DNA of 64,000 nucleotides from Myxococcota bacterium (GCA_963169915.1 CAUJEM010000079.1:1-64000), one strand, 5' to 3'; positions 9,010 through 17,254 are shown, counted from the stretch's first letter. Numbers and translations are program-made. Notes: generated by a model not told the origin, from the letters alone.

Positions 9010-9611
9010 GCTTCCCCCGTCTGAGGCGCGCTGACCAGCGCGAGCACGCCGTCCACGATCGCGGCGGCGCGCTCCCCGTCGAGCCCCTCGAGCTGGAGGT
9101 GGCGCATCACCGCCAGCATCTGCATCGAGCCCATCACCGTGATGGAGAGCGCCAAAGGATCGACGTCTTGACGAAACTGTCCGCGCTCTACGCCCTCACG
9201 CAGGGTGCTCACGATGTACGCCTGGGTAGCGTGCACCAGGCGCAGCAGCCGCAGCGCCGCCGCCGCCGGGAGCGCCAGCGCGAACTGCTCCGAGATCATC
9301 AAGCGGAGCACCCCGGCTTGACGGGAGGCGGTGGCCGCGCGCTGCCGCATGAACTGCTCGAGCCGTGCCTTGGGCGGGAGCTCTCCCGACGGAAAGTCCG
9401 CCGTGAACAGCGCCTCCACACGGCTGACCACCTCCTCCAAGATGGCGTCCCGCGAGGCAAAGTGCCGAAACAGCGCGCCGCTGGTGACGCCCAGCTCCTC
9501 GGCCAGCGCGGTGGTGGTGAGCGCTGCGATGCCCCGCGTGGCGATGAGCCGCAGCGCCGTCTCCGCGATCTCGACGCGACGACTCGGGCGCTCCAAGGGA
9601 CTGACGGACAT
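9006..9611 (-). CDS. TetR/AcrR-family repressor of the efflux operon
   Basis: The protein is 201 aa. The N-terminal helix-turn-helix has the classic TetR layout (RRVEIAETALRLIATRGI, then TTTALAEELGVTSGALFRHF). It is followed by a helical ligand-binding and dimerisation domain with AcrR-C-like features. It is the first gene of the HlyD-permease-ATPase operon and overlaps the HlyD start by 4 bp. The palindrome at 9615-9638 lies between its -35 box and its start codon, so autorepression is the simplest model. The ligand is likely a transported compound, which is inference. Confidence 0.93.
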   Translation of the reverse strand: MSVSPLERPSRRVEIAETALRLIATRGIAALTTTALAEELGVTSGALFRHFASRDAILEEVVSRVEALFTADFPSGELPPKARLEQFMRQRAATASRQAGVLRLMISEQFALALPAAAALRLLRLVHATQAYIVSTLREGVERGQFRQDVDPLALSITVMGSMQMLAVMRHLQLEGLDGERAAAIVDGVLALVSAPQTGEA

Positions 9612-9646
9612 AGTGAGTAAGTAAGTTCTTACTTACTCGGTGTCAA
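9611..9646 (-). promoter_or_regulatory. Promoter of the TetR-efflux operon (leaderless)
   Basis: On the minus strand, a perfect TTGACA (9646-9641) is followed by a 17-bp spacer and TACTTA (9623-9618) as a weak -10. Only six bases then separate the -10 from the ATG at 9611. No Shine-Dalgarno sequence is present, so transcription is predicted to begin at or next to the start codon. Confidence 0.6.
9615..9638. promoter_or_regulatory. TetR-family operator palindrome
   Basis: Two perfect 11-bp inverted arms, GAGTAAGTAAG and CTTACTTACTC, flank a 2-bp TT centre. The site is strikingly AT-rich in a GC-rich genome. It sits over the spacer and -10 of the operon promoter, where repressor binding would exclude RNA polymerase. 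Confidence 0.85.
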
Positions 9647-9704
9647 GCAAGAAAAACGGCGCCGGCGAGGGGTCCTCGGGGGCGCCGACGCTTCGAGCGG
9701 TCCC

Positions 9705-10028
9705 TCAGCCCTCGATGAACGACAGGAGCTTGGCCTTGGTGGACAAGCCCACGAGCTGCCCCACGCGCTCACCGCCACGGAACAGCATGACCGTGGGGAT
9801 GTTGCGCACCCCATAGCGGCCAGCGGCCACGGGGGACTCGTCGATGTCGAGCTTGCCGATCCGCACCTTGCCCACCAGCTCGTCCGCGAGCTGATCGATG
9901 ACCGGCGCGAGCGCCTTGCAGGGACCACACCAGGTGGCTGTGAAATCTACGAGCACCGGCTCGCCGCTCTTGAGGACCTCGGCCTCGAAGTTCTGATCCG
10001 TGAAGGTCTTGACGTTCTGGCTGGCCAT
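9705..10028 (-). CDS. trxA: Thioredoxin
   Basis: The protein is 107 aa, the standard length. The redox motif WCGPC is at residues 33-37. The buried Asp of the thioredoxin fold (VDFTATWC) and the cis-Pro segment NIPTVMLF are both present. It reduces protein disulfides in the cytoplasm using thioredoxin reductase. The start at 10028 has GGGAGG upstream. The longer frame adds 28 unrelated residues and runs through the promoter. Monocistronic, with its own promoter. Confidence 0.95.
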   Translation of the reverse strand: MASQNVKTFTDQNFEAEVLKSGEPVLVDFTATWCGPCKALAPVIDQLADELVGKVRIGKLDIDESPVAAGRYGVRNIPTVMLFRGGERVGQLVGLSTKAKLLSFIEG

Positions 10029-10056
10029 TGCGCCTCCCTGCTGAAGTGAGGCCCCC

Positions 10057-10084
10057 ACGATAGCCGCTCCGCGCAGTGACGCAA
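10057..10084 (-). promoter_or_regulatory. Putative promoter of trxA
   Basis: On the minus strand, TTGCGT (10084-10079), a 16-bp spacer and TATCGT (10062-10057) precede the thioredoxin start by about 28 bp. The pattern matches other promoters in the window. Confidence 0.5.
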
Positions 10085-10201
10085 CGGGCTGCGCGCTCGG
10101 CCACGCCGCCACGCTGGGCGCCTCTTGTGCTAGCTTGCGCGCCCCGCGCTGCTCATGGCTTCCCCGTCGCGCCGCCGCTCCCCCTCACCCGTCGACTCTT
10201 C

Positions 10202-10918
10202 GTGCGCCGCCTGAGCGACGAGGTGTTCGAGCCGCTGGGCGTGGACCGGCTGCCGCCACGCTGGCCCGCGAGCTGGAGTGACGAAGAGGTCATCCTGGCG
10301 CTCGAGCCGCTGGTGCTCGAGGAGCGCCGCGCGAAGCTGCGGCAGGTGGCGGCGCGCCGGCTCGGCGGGGTCACGGTCCTGCTCGACCGCCCTCACGATC
10401 CGCACAACGGCGCGGCCGTGCTGCGCTCTGCCGAGGCCTTCGGTCTCCAAGCCGTGCACGTCATCCCCAGCGCGGAGGCCTTCCTCGTCGCTGGCTCGGT
10501 GTCGCGCGGCACCGACACCTGGCTCGACGTCCACCGCCACGCGACGCCCGAGCACGCCATCGCGCGGCTGCGCGAGCAAGACCTGGAGCTCGTCGCCACC
10601 CACCCGGAGGGAGAGCTGCTCCCCGAAGAGCTTCGCCAGCTGCCGCGCTGCGCCCTCTTGCTCGGCAACGAGCACCGCGGGCTGTCGGAGCCGCTGCGCC
10701 GCGCCGCCACCCGCTCGGTGCGCATCCCCATGCGCGGCTTCGTGGAGAGCCTCAACGTCAGCGTGGCCTCGGCCATCCTGCTCGCCGCCGCCACCCAGGG
10801 CCGCGAGGGGGACCTCAGCCTCGACGCACAGCGGCGGCTCTACGCGCGCGGGCTGTTCTCCACGGTCCGCCGCGCGCCCGAGGTGCTGGCGGCCCTGGAC
10901 GTCTCCCGCGGCCGGTGA
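10202..10918 (+). CDS. TrmH-like tRNA/rRNA 2'-O-methyltransferase (SpoU family)
   Basis: The protein is 238 aa from the GTG at 10202. SPOUT trefoil-knot motifs are in order: DRPHDPHNGAAVLRSAEAFG, RGTDTWLDVH, LLLGNEHRGLS and IPMRGFVESLNVSVA. This set is closest to TrmH, which methylates G18 of tRNA using SAM, although rRNA-modifying relatives cannot be excluded. An in-frame ATG exists at 10076, but it lies upstream of a TAGCTT box (10131-10136) that resembles the -10 of the next gene. The chosen start also gives TrmH's usual length. Its stop codon overlaps the -35 box of the bactofilin promoter. Confidence 0.85.
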   Translation: MRRLSDEVFEPLGVDRLPPRWPASWSDEEVILALEPLVLEERRAKLRQVAARRLGGVTVLLDRPHDPHNGAAVLRSAEAFGLQAVHVIPSAEAFLVAGSVSRGTDTWLDVHRHATPEHAIARLREQDLELVATHPEGELLPEELRQLPRCALLLGNEHRGLSEPLRRAATRSVRIPMRGFVESLNVSVASAILLAAATQGREGDLSLDAQRRLYARGLFSTVRRAPEVLAALDVSRGR

Positions 10919-10943
10919 CAGCCGCGGGCCCCTGTACTAGCGT
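10915..10943 (+). promoter_or_regulatory. Promoter of the bactofilin cluster
   Basis: GTGACA (10915-10920), a 17-bp spacer and TAGCGT (10938-10943) lie 14 bp before the first bactofilin ATG. The -35 box overlaps the methyltransferase stop codon. Confidence 0.6.
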
Positions 10944-10957
10944 GCGCGCCGCATCCC

Positions 10958-11311
10958 ATGGCAAGGCAACCCAGCGGTAGCGTCCTCAGCGCCGGCTCCC
11001 GGCTCCGAGGCAAGATCTCGGGCGAGGGAGAGCTGTTCGTCGAGGGCTCGCTCGATGGCGATCTCTCCATCGGCGGCCCCGTCTCCATCGCGAGCGGGGG
11101 CTCGGTCACGGGCAACGTCCACGCCGCCGCGCTGGAGGTAGCCGGGCAGCTCCTCGGTGATGCGCAGGTGGAGGGCCCCATCGCGGTGCGCTCCGGGGCG
11201 GTCGTGCGGGGGCACCTGAGGGGCGCGCGGCTGAGCCTCGAGCACGGCGCCTCGGTGGCCGTCCAGCTAGAGGCGGAGTTCGACTTGGATTTGAGCGCGC
11301 GCCGCCGCTGA
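10958..11311 (+). CDS. Bactofilin 1
   Basis: The protein is 117 aa and almost entirely one bactofilin (DUF583) right-handed beta-helix. Short Gly/Val turns recur about every 17-20 residues (GKISGEGELFVEGSLDGDL, GNVHAAALEVAGQLLGDAQ, GHLRGARLSLEHGASV). Bactofilins polymerise without nucleotide into cytoskeletal filaments. It is the first of three adjacent paralogs on one strand, separated by 36 bp from the second. The arrangement recalls the bacN-bacO-bacP cluster of Myxococcus xanthus, but the order-to-order correspondence is my inference. Confidence 0.9.
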   Translation: MARQPSGSVLSAGSRLRGKISGEGELFVEGSLDGDLSIGGPVSIASGGSVTGNVHAAALEVAGQLLGDAQVEGPIAVRSGAVVRGHLRGARLSLEHGASVAVQLEAEFDLDLSARRR

Positions 11312-11347
11312 GCGCGCCGCACGGAACGAAACATTCGGGAGACACGC

Positions 11348-11662
11348 ATGGCAGGCACGGTGATTGGCGAAGGGCTATCGTTCGAAGGTGAGCTCACCTG
11401 TGACGACGAGGTCGTGGTGCACGGCACGCTGCGCGGCACGCTCAGCACCGAGGGAGAGGTGTCCGTGGGCGCTCACGGCGTGGTGGAGGCCAACATCGAC
11501 GCGGCCTCCGTCAGCGTGGCGGGCCAGGTGACGGGGAACGTCAACGCCCAGCAGCGGGTGGATCTGCAAGCAGGGGGCCGGCTCATCGGCGACGTGAAGA
11601 GCACCCGGCTCACCATCGCGGACGGCGCCTCGTTCAAGGGCAACGTCGACATGGGCGTATGA
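11348..11662 (+). CDS. Bactofilin 2
   Basis: The protein is 104 aa, consisting of the bactofilin core only. Repeating motifs include GEGLSFEGELTCDDEVVVHG, VEANIDAASVSVAGQVTGNV and GDVKSTRLTIADGASFKGNV, the last being the conserved bactofilin C-terminal signature. It lacks the N-terminal and C-terminal tails that usually carry membrane-binding or partner-binding determinants. Its stop is only 11 bp before the chosen start of the third bactofilin, so they are co-expressed. Probably co-polymerises with its neighbours. Confidence 0.92.
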   Translation: MAGTVIGEGLSFEGELTCDDEVVVHGTLRGTLSTEGEVSVGAHGVVEANIDAASVSVAGQVTGNVNAQQRVDLQAGGRLIGDVKSTRLTIADGASFKGNVDMGV

Positions 11663-11673
11663 GAGGCACCACG

Positions 11674-12258
11674 ATGGCATCCACCACTTCCAGCATCGGG
11701 CACAACAGCACGCTGCGTGGCAACGTCCGAGGTGAGGGCTCGCTCGCGGTGTACGGCCGCGTCGAAGGTGAGATCCAGGTCACCGGGGACGTCAGCCTGG
11801 GCGACGAGGCAGTCGTGCTCGGCGGCATCGCGGGGGCGCAGCTCAGCATCGACGGGCAGGTCCAGGGAGACCTCAGGGCCAGCGCGGCGCTCAGCCTCGG
11901 CCCCCACGCGCGCGTCATCGGGGACTTGAGCGCGCCCAGCATCTCCATCGCGGACGGCGCGCTCGTGCGCGGCGCCGTCACCACGGACGGCAGCGCGCCG
12001 GCTCGACCCACGCCCGCGCCGGCGGCGCGCACCAGCGCCCCAGCTCCGCGCGCCGCGGCGCCCGCGCGCGCCGTGGCCCCTGCCCGCCCGCCCGCGGCGC
12101 CGCCACGCGCCGTCGCGCCCGCCCCGGCCCCCACGCCGAAGGCCAGCACGGCGCCCGTCAAGGGCCCAGCCCCCGCCGCCAAGGCAGCCCCGCCGCCGCC
12201 CGTCGTCCGGGCGCTGCGCAAGGGCACCAAGGCCAAGCAGAAGTCGTCGCGCCGCTGA
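11674..12258 (+). CDS. Bactofilin 3 with long Ala/Pro-rich basic tail
   Basis: The protein is 194 aa from the ATG at 11674. The bactofilin beta-helix occupies residues ~8-105 (GNVRGEGSLAVYGRVEGEI, GDLSAPSISIADGALVRGAV). A disordered Ala/Pro tail of about 75 residues follows, and the protein ends in a Lys/Arg-rich cluster (KGTKAKQKSSRR). Such tails in bactofilins recruit partners or contact DNA or membrane, and here the basic end suggests nucleic acid or acidic lipid. The start has GAGAGG 7 nt upstream. An in-frame ATG at 11659 overlapping the previous stop is the alternative. Confidence 0.88.
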   Translation: MASTTSSIGHNSTLRGNVRGEGSLAVYGRVEGEIQVTGDVSLGDEAVVLGGIAGAQLSIDGQVQGDLRASAALSLGPHARVIGDLSAPSISIADGALVRGAVTTDGSAPARPTPAPAARTSAPAPRAAAPARAVAPARPPAAPPRAVAPAPAPTPKASTAPVKGPAPAAKAAPPPPVVRALRKGTKAKQKSSRR

Positions 12259-12273
12259 GCCCCAGCAGTGTTC

Positions 12274-12837
12274 ATGGTGGACGAAGCCAAGCGCCAGCGC
12301 CTCATCACCCTGCTGCGAGAGCGCAGCTTCCAGCGTCGTCGGGTGCGCCTCGCCTCCGGCCGCGAGAGTGATTTCTTCATCGACTGCAAGCAGACGGTGC
12401 TCACCGCCGAAGGGCACGCGCTGGTCGGAGAGCTGATGTTTCAGCTCCTCGCGCAGCTACCGCCCTGTGAGGCGGTGGGCGGCGTGGAGCTCGGCGGCTG
12501 CCCGCTGGCCAGCGCGGTCTCGCTCATCAGCTATCAGCAGGGGCGGCCGCTGCCGGCGCTGTACGTGCGTAAGCAGCAGAAGGACCACGGCACCGCCAAG
12601 CTCGTGGAGGGTGACCGCTCACTACGCCCCGGTCTCCCCGTGGCGCTGCTGGAAGACGTCATCACCACGGGCGGCTCCAGCCTCCGCGCGGTGGAGGCGC
12701 TGCACCAAGCGGGCGCGAAGGTCATCGGCATCGTGGCCATCGTGGACCGCCAAGAGGGCGGCGCCCAGGCCATCGAGGCCGCTGGTTTGCCGCTCGTCGC
12801 GCTCGCGGCGCAGTCGGACTTCATGGGACCGAGCTAG
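12274..12837 (+). CDS. pyrE: Orotate phosphoribosyltransferase
   Basis: The protein is 187 aa. The PRPP-binding loop LLEDVITTGGSS is near residue 125, and the substrate segment GGVELGGCPLASAVS and catalytic-loop Lys/His residues (KQQKDHGT) are clear. It converts orotate and PRPP to OMP in de novo pyrimidine synthesis. A GTG two codons upstream (12268) is an alternative start. The gene follows the bactofilins by 15 bp and may be co-transcribed. It converges on the RlmI-like gene across an inverted repeat. Confidence 0.93.
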   Translation: MVDEAKRQRLITLLRERSFQRRRVRLASGRESDFFIDCKQTVLTAEGHALVGELMFQLLAQLPPCEAVGGVELGGCPLASAVSLISYQQGRPLPALYVRKQQKDHGTAKLVEGDRSLRPGLPVALLEDVITTGGSSLRAVEALHQAGAKVIGIVAIVDRQEGGAQAIEAAGLPLVALAAQSDFMGPS

Positions 12838-12886
12838 CCCCCCCGGGGCGTCAGCCGAGCCGCGCACCCTGGGAGGGAGGGCTAGC
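12833..12886. terminator. Candidate bidirectional terminator between pyrE and the RlmI-like gene
   Basis: Perfect 8-bp arms GCTAGCCC (12833-12840) and GGGCTAGC (12879-12886) flank a 38-bp loop. C-rich and G-rich tracts next to the arms could lengthen the stem. Both genes' TAG stop codons lie inside the arms. There is no U-tract, so intrinsic termination would be weak. Confidence 0.4.
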
Positions 12887-14102
12887 GCGCCGACAGCACT
12901 CGGCTCACCATGAACTTCAGGTAGCGCCCCTCGGGGTGCTGCAACATCACCGGGTGGTCGAGGGGCTGCCCGGCGTCGTGCACGAGCTGGAGTCGACGGT
13001 GCGCGCGGCGCGCGCTCTCGACGAGCACCTCGCGGAAGAGCTGCGGGGAGACCTGCGCCGTGCAGCTCGCGGCGGCGAGCAGGCCCCCCGGCTCGGTGAC
13101 GCGCAGCGCGGCGAGCATCAACCGCTCGTAGGCCTTGAGCGCTGGCCGGAGCTGCTCCCGACTGCGTGCGAAGCTGGGAGGATCGCAGATGACGACGTCC
13201 CAGCGCTGCCCCTGCTCCACGGCGCGGGACAGAAACTCGAGGCAGTCGCCGGTGACGAAGGCGTGGCTCGCCGGCTCGAGCCCGTTCTCGATGAAGTTGG
13301 CGCGCGCCGCGTCCAGCGCGGGCGCCGCCAGATCCACGTTGGTGACGTGCGCGGCGCCCGCTCGAGCGGCGTGCACGCTGAAGGCCCCCGTGTATGAGAA
13401 CAGGTTGAGCACACGGCGCCCCTCGCACCACGGGGCGAGCCAGCGCCGATTCTCTCGATGGTCGAGGAACAGACCGGATTTTTGCCCGGCGTGCAGCTCT
13501 GCCAGCAGGCGCACGCCGTACTCCTCCACCACGAGGCGCGGCGGCGGGGCCTCACCCACCAAGAGCTCGAGGCGCTCCTGACCGCTCGCGCCGCGCCGGC
13601 GTCGCACGACGCCGCGCAGGCGCCCGAGCTGCTGCACCGCGTCCGCAGCCTCCGGCACCAGCGCCGACACCGCGTCCGCGTAGGTGAGCACCACGGCGAA
13701 GTCACCATAGAGATCCATGCTGAGCCCGGGCACCCCATCGCCCTCACCGAAGAGGCAGCGGTAGGCCGTCACTCCCGCGTGCCGGAGCGGCTCACGCAGC
13801 GCCCAAGCCTGCTCGATCTGGCGCGCCACCCACCCTGGGCTGGGGAGCGTCGCGCCAGCGATCATCCGCAGCGCGATGGGGCTCGAGGGATCCCACAGGC
13901 CCACGCCGCGGTGCTGGCCGGCCACGACCGGCACCCACGTGCCCGCTGGCGCTCGAAAGCCCGCCGGCACGTGCTCGCGATAGACCCAGGGGTGCCCCGC
14001 CGCCAGCGCCCGCTCGAGGCCGCGGGGGAGCTCGAGCGGGCGAGGCTCCCGCGAGGGCTCACGCAGCGTGATGGGGCGCTCCGCCCGGTCACGTCGGCTC
14101 AT
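12882..14102 (-). CDS. Class I rRNA methyltransferase, RlmI-like (m5C1962 of 23S rRNA)
   Basis: The protein is 406 aa. An N-terminal PUA-type domain (GHPWVYREHVP, GVGLWDPSSPIALRM) is followed by the RlmI-family motif FGEGDGVPGLSMD and a Rossmann SAM domain (VLNLFSYTGAFSVHAARAGA, VTNVDLAAPALDAARANFIENG, VICDPPSFA). The catalytic-region segment AAASCTAQVS follows. RlmI transfers a methyl group from SAM to C1962 of 23S rRNA. The ATG at 14102 was chosen because homology begins just after it. The next upstream ATG adds 25 low-complexity residues. Confidence 0.88.
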   Translation of the reverse strand: MSRRDRAERPITLREPSREPRPLELPRGLERALAAGHPWVYREHVPAGFRAPAGTWVPVVAGQHRGVGLWDPSSPIALRMIAGATLPSPGWVARQIEQAWALREPLRHAGVTAYRCLFGEGDGVPGLSMDLYGDFAVVLTYADAVSALVPEAADAVQQLGRLRGVVRRRRGASGQERLELLVGEAPPPRLVVEEYGVRLLAELHAGQKSGLFLDHRENRRWLAPWCEGRRVLNLFSYTGAFSVHAARAGAAHVTNVDLAAPALDAARANFIENGLEPASHAFVTGDCLEFLSRAVEQGQRWDVVICDPPSFARSREQLRPALKAYERLMLAALRVTEPGGLLAAASCTAQVSPQLFREVLVESARRAHRRLQLVHDAGQPLDHPVMLQHPEGRYLKFMVSRVLSAR

Positions 14103-14157
14103 GCGCGCGCCCGCCCTTGGGTCATGACCTGCACAGCCCGAGACCGCGCGGCGGCTC

Positions 14158-15012
14158 TCAGAACACCTTCGTGCCACGCAGCCCGAGCATCAACCATTGA
14201 TGCGTGGCGACACGGCTGATCTCCCCGGACTCCTCTTGGCCCCCGTAGGTGCCCGAGTAGTGGGTGAACTGACCCATGGTGTACCCCACGAACAGCCCGA
14301 AGGCCGAGCCGCTGTCGGAAGGGAAATCCACGCCGGCTTGCAGGTTGAGAAACTCCCAGCCACGGAGCTGGCTCGTGGCGTCACGCGCTCCCCCGCTGCG
14401 CGTCAGCCGGTGCAGCTCGTAGCCGAGCCCGGCGCCGACCCAGGGGTCCACGCTCGCGTAGGGGAGGAAGTGAAACTGCGCTTGGGCGCCGAAGCGCCAG
14501 TTCGCCCCGGAGCAGCTCTCCGAGGCAGGGCAACCAGGCTCCCCCTCGGCAGCCTCCTTCACCAAGATGAAGCCGTAGCTCCCATACACGCCCACCATCC
14601 AGCGGGGCGTGATGCGCCAGCCGAGATCCAGCCAGATCGGGATCTGCCCGTGGATCCCGTCGCCCAGGGGGCTCCGCTCACCGGTGCGCAGCTCCTGGAT
14701 CTGTCCCATCGGAAACCCGAAGCCGGTGCGGAGCCCCAGCTCGAAGCCCCCCGAGTAAATGTCGAGCCCCTCCTCTTCCGGATCGGGCTCATCGTCCCGG
14801 CCGTCCCCCGAGCCCTGGCGCTCGGCTCGACGCTGCTGGGTCGGCCGCGTGTCCGTGCCCTCGTCTTCCGGAGGCACCTCGAGATCTTCCTCGTCGTCTC
14901 GCGGCAACACCTGACCTTCACGCCCATCGAGGACGGGGGGCGCGGCGGCGGCCACCACGGGCGCCACGGTGATGAGCAGGGACCAAGCGAAAGGGGCGAG
15001 GCGAGTGAGCAC
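14158..15012 (-). CDS. Predicted outer-membrane beta-barrel protein
   Basis: The protein is 284 aa from a GTG with GGAGAA upstream. A signal peptide (residues ~1-24) is followed by a highly acidic, low-complexity stretch of Asp/Glu/Arg/Gln (~30-80). An eight-strand-like region follows with alternating aromatic and small residues (FELGLRTGFGFPMG, WMVGVYGSYGF, PWVGAGLGYELHRL, GLFVGYTMGQF) and a C-terminal aromatic residue after GLRGTKV, consistent with Bam-dependent insertion. It resembles OmpW/OmpA-like barrels of myxobacteria. A TATGAT box lies at 15041-15036. Function beyond envelope structure is unknown. Confidence 0.75.
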   Translation of the reverse strand: MLTRLAPFAWSLLITVAPVVAAAAPPVLDGREGQVLPRDDEEDLEVPPEDEGTDTRPTQQRRAERQGSGDGRDDEPDPEEEGLDIYSGGFELGLRTGFGFPMGQIQELRTGERSPLGDGIHGQIPIWLDLGWRITPRWMVGVYGSYGFILVKEAAEGEPGCPASESCSGANWRFGAQAQFHFLPYASVDPWVGAGLGYELHRLTRSGGARDATSQLRGWEFLNLQAGVDFPSDSGSAFGLFVGYTMGQFTHYSGTYGGQEESGEISRVATHQWLMLGLRGTKVF

Positions 15013-15223
15013 GTGGGTTCTCCGTGGGGAGGTCGATCATAGGCCGACGGGCGCGCTCGCGGCCCAATTTGCGGGCTCGGGCGCCCAACGATCCGTCGGC
15101 CGGGGCGCCCTGGGTCGGCGCAGGTGCGCCGAGCGCGCCCCCCTCGCCCAGCGGGGGCCCCCGCCGCCAGCCCCGGGTGACCCGGCACGCCAGGCCCTCG
15201 CTCGACGCGCGCCGTCACGACCG

Positions 15224-15251
15224 TTGACCCGGGTGCCGCGGTCCCTAGACT
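15224..15251 (+). promoter_or_regulatory. Promoter of the aspartokinase operon
   Basis: TTGACC (15224-15229), a 16-bp spacer and TAGACT (15246-15251) lie about 30 bp before the aspartokinase ATG. One of the clearest sigma70-type promoters in the window. No lysine or threonine riboswitch is visible in the leader. Confidence 0.65.
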
Positions 15252-15281
15252 GCGCGCTCCTCGCGCGCGGAGCCTACCCCC

Positions 15282-16613
15282 ATGCTGGTGATGAAATTTG
15301 GCGGCAGCTCGGTCGCGGACCGGGCGCAAATCGACAAGGTGCTGGGCGTGGTGCGCGCCCACCAGGGGCGGCGTCCGCTGGTCGTGAGCTCCGCGCACAA
15401 GGGGATGACCAACGCCCTCATCGCCGCGGGGCGCGCCGCCGCGGAGGGCGACGCGGCGGCCGCCGAGGTACCCATCGCGCTCCAGCAGAAGATCGCCGAC
15501 GAGCTCGAGGTGCCCGAGAGCGTGCTCGCGCCGTTCTACGACGAGATCCGCGCGCTGCTCCGCGGCGTCTCGCTGGTGCGAGAGCTCAGCCCACGCAGCT
15601 TGGACTACATCTCGAGCTTCGGCGAGCGCATGGCGGTGCGCGCCTTGGCGGAGTACTTCAGCCATCACGGGCTCGCCGCGCGCGCCTACGACGTGTGGGA
15701 GCTGGGCTTCGTCACGGACTCCCAGTTCGGACGTGCCCGCCCGCTCCCCGGCTTCGAGGCAGCGGCGCGGGAGCGCTACCAGGAGCTCGCCGCGCGGAGC
15801 GAGGTGCCCATCGTCACCGGCTTCATCGGCAAGAACGAGCGTGGGGAGATCACCACCGTGGGGCGCAACGGCAGTGACCTCACGGCCACGCTGCTGGCCG
15901 TGGCGCTCGGCGCCGAAGAGGTGGAGATCTGGAGCGACACCGATGGGGTCATGACGGCCGATCCCCACCTGGTCGCGGGCGCCAAGAACATCCCCGTCAT
16001 GAGCTTCGACGAGGCGGCGGAGCTGGCCTACTTCGGCAGCCGGATGCTCCACCCCGAGACGCTGCTGCCCGCCATGGGGCGCGACGTCCCCGTGCGCGTG
16101 CTCAACACCAATCACCCGGAGCACCTGGGCACGGTCATCGTGCAGCACGCTCCCTCGGAGCGCGCCGCCCTCACCAGCGTGGCCTACAAGGAAGGGCAGT
16201 GCATCTTGACGGTGCGCACCGCGCGGATGTTCAACCAGGTGGGGTATCTGGCGAGGCTCTTCGAGCTGGTCTCACGCCATGGCCTCGTGGTGGGCATGGT
16301 GGCCACCTCGGAGGTGAGCGTGAGCCTCAGCGCCTCGGACGAGGCCTGCGCGCGGCGAGTGCTCCAAGATGCTGCAGCGCTCGGCGAGTGTCGCCTGGAC
16401 ACCGGCAAGACCATCTTGGCGGTGGTGGGCGACCGCCTGCCTCAGACCCCAGGCATCGCGGCGGAGCTGCTCGCCGCGCTCGCCGAGGTCGGCGTCAACG
16501 TGGAGATGATCAGCTACGGTTGGGGCAGCATCAACGTGTCCATGGTCATCGACGACCGTGAGATCGATCGCGCCGTCAAGGCGCTGCACGGCAGGCTGTT
16601 CGAGCGTCCATGA
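15282..16613 (+). CDS. Aspartate kinase with C-terminal ACT domains
   Basis: The protein is 443 aa. The amino-acid-kinase domain starts with KFGGSSVA at residue 5. It continues with the ATP/aspartate segment [30 protein letters not shown] and [14 protein letters not shown]. Two ACT modules occupy ~300-443 ([24 protein letters not shown]). It phosphorylates aspartate at the head of the lysine/threonine/methionine pathway, and the ACT domains imply feedback control. The GRNGSD motif resembles bifunctional ThrA more than LysC, yet there is no homoserine dehydrogenase domain. The stop overlaps the next start by 4 bp. Confidence 0.93.
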   Translation: MLVMKFGGSSVADRAQIDKVLGVVRAHQGRRPLVVSSAHKGMTNALIAAGRAAAEGDAAAAEVPIALQQKIADELEVPESVLAPFYDEIRALLRGVSLVRELSPRSLDYISSFGERMAVRALAEYFSHHGLAARAYDVWELGFVTDSQFGRARPLPGFEAAARERYQELAARSEVPIVTGFIGKNERGEITTVGRNGSDLTATLLAVALGAEEVEIWSDTDGVMTADPHLVAGAKNIPVMSFDEAAELAYFGSRMLHPETLLPAMGRDVPVRVLNTNHPEHLGTVIVQHAPSERAALTSVAYKEGQCILTVRTARMFNQVGYLARLFELVSRHGLVVGMVATSEVSVSLSASDEACARRVLQDAAALGECRLDTGKTILAVVGDRLPQTPGIAAELLAALAEVGVNVEMISYGWGSINVSMVIDDREIDRAVKALHGRLFERP

Positions 16614-17254
16614 GCCGCACGTGCTGCTTCGCGCTCGTCGGGATGTCCGGCGCCGGAAAGAGCTACTGGGCGCAGCGCGTCGCGCCGCTCGGGTACGTGC
16701 ACCACGACTGCGACGCCGCCATCGCCTCGCGGCTCGCGGAGCTGGTGGAGCCCGCCCCCGCCGAGGCCCCCGTCGCCGCCCTCGGGCGCTGGATGGGCGC
16801 CCCCTGGACGCCAGGCTACACCGAACGCCAAGCCGCCTACCTCCAGCTCGAGGAGCAGGTGACGCGGGCGGCGCTCGAGGCGCTCGAGGCGCAGCCTCAC
16901 ACGCCGCAGCTCGTGGATCTGACGGGCAGCGCCGTCTACCTACCAGCGCCGCTGCTCGCGCGCCTGCGCGAGCAGGCGCGCGTCGTGTACCTGGAGGTCG
17001 GCGCGGCGCACCGCGAGGCCATGCTCCAGCGCTACCTGGCGCAGCCCAAGCCGGTCGTCTGGGGCGAGGGCTGGCAGCCTCGCCCGGGCGCCGCGCCGCT
17101 GGACGAGCTGCCTCGGCTCTACGCCGCGCTGCTCGAGCATCGGCACGAGCGCTACCAGTCCCTCGCGGACGTGACGCTGGACGCCGCGGCGCTCGAGCGT
17201 CACCCCCCCTCGGCAGAGCAGTTCGTGCGCTTGGTCTTCGACCTCGGCTGCTGA
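16610..17254 (+). CDS. Shikimate-kinase-like P-loop protein
   Basis: The protein is 214 aa with Walker A GMSGAGKS at residues 11-18. A DCD motif ([13 protein letters not shown]) follows, in the place where shikimate kinases bind shikimate. The rest differs from AroK: an acidic Pro-rich insertion, no obvious LID Arg motif, and a C-terminal half with [19 protein letters not shown] resembling the end of the shikimate-kinase fold. It is coupled to the aspartokinase by a 4-bp overlap. It may be a divergent shikimate kinase or another small-molecule kinase. Confidence 0.6.
   Translation: MSRTCCFALVGMSGAGKSYWAQRVAPLGYVHHDCDAAIASRLAELVEPAPAEAPVAALGRWMGAPWTPGYTERQAAYLQLEEQVTRAALEALEAQPHTPQLVDLTGSAVYLPAPLLARLREQARVVYLEVGAAHREAMLQRYLAQPKPVVWGEGWQPRPGAAPLDELPRLYAALLEHRHERYQSLADVTLDAAALERHPPSAEQFVRLVFDLGC

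Noticed and set aside
13458-14219. Plus-strand frame opposite the RlmI-like gene
   Set aside because: Antisense to a methyltransferase with intact motifs; composition is a mirror of codon bias.
15013-15281. Possible lysine or threonine riboswitch upstream of aspartokinase
   Set aside because: The 269-bp region is GC-rich with a recognisable promoter near the gene and no conserved riboswitch elements that I could identify.
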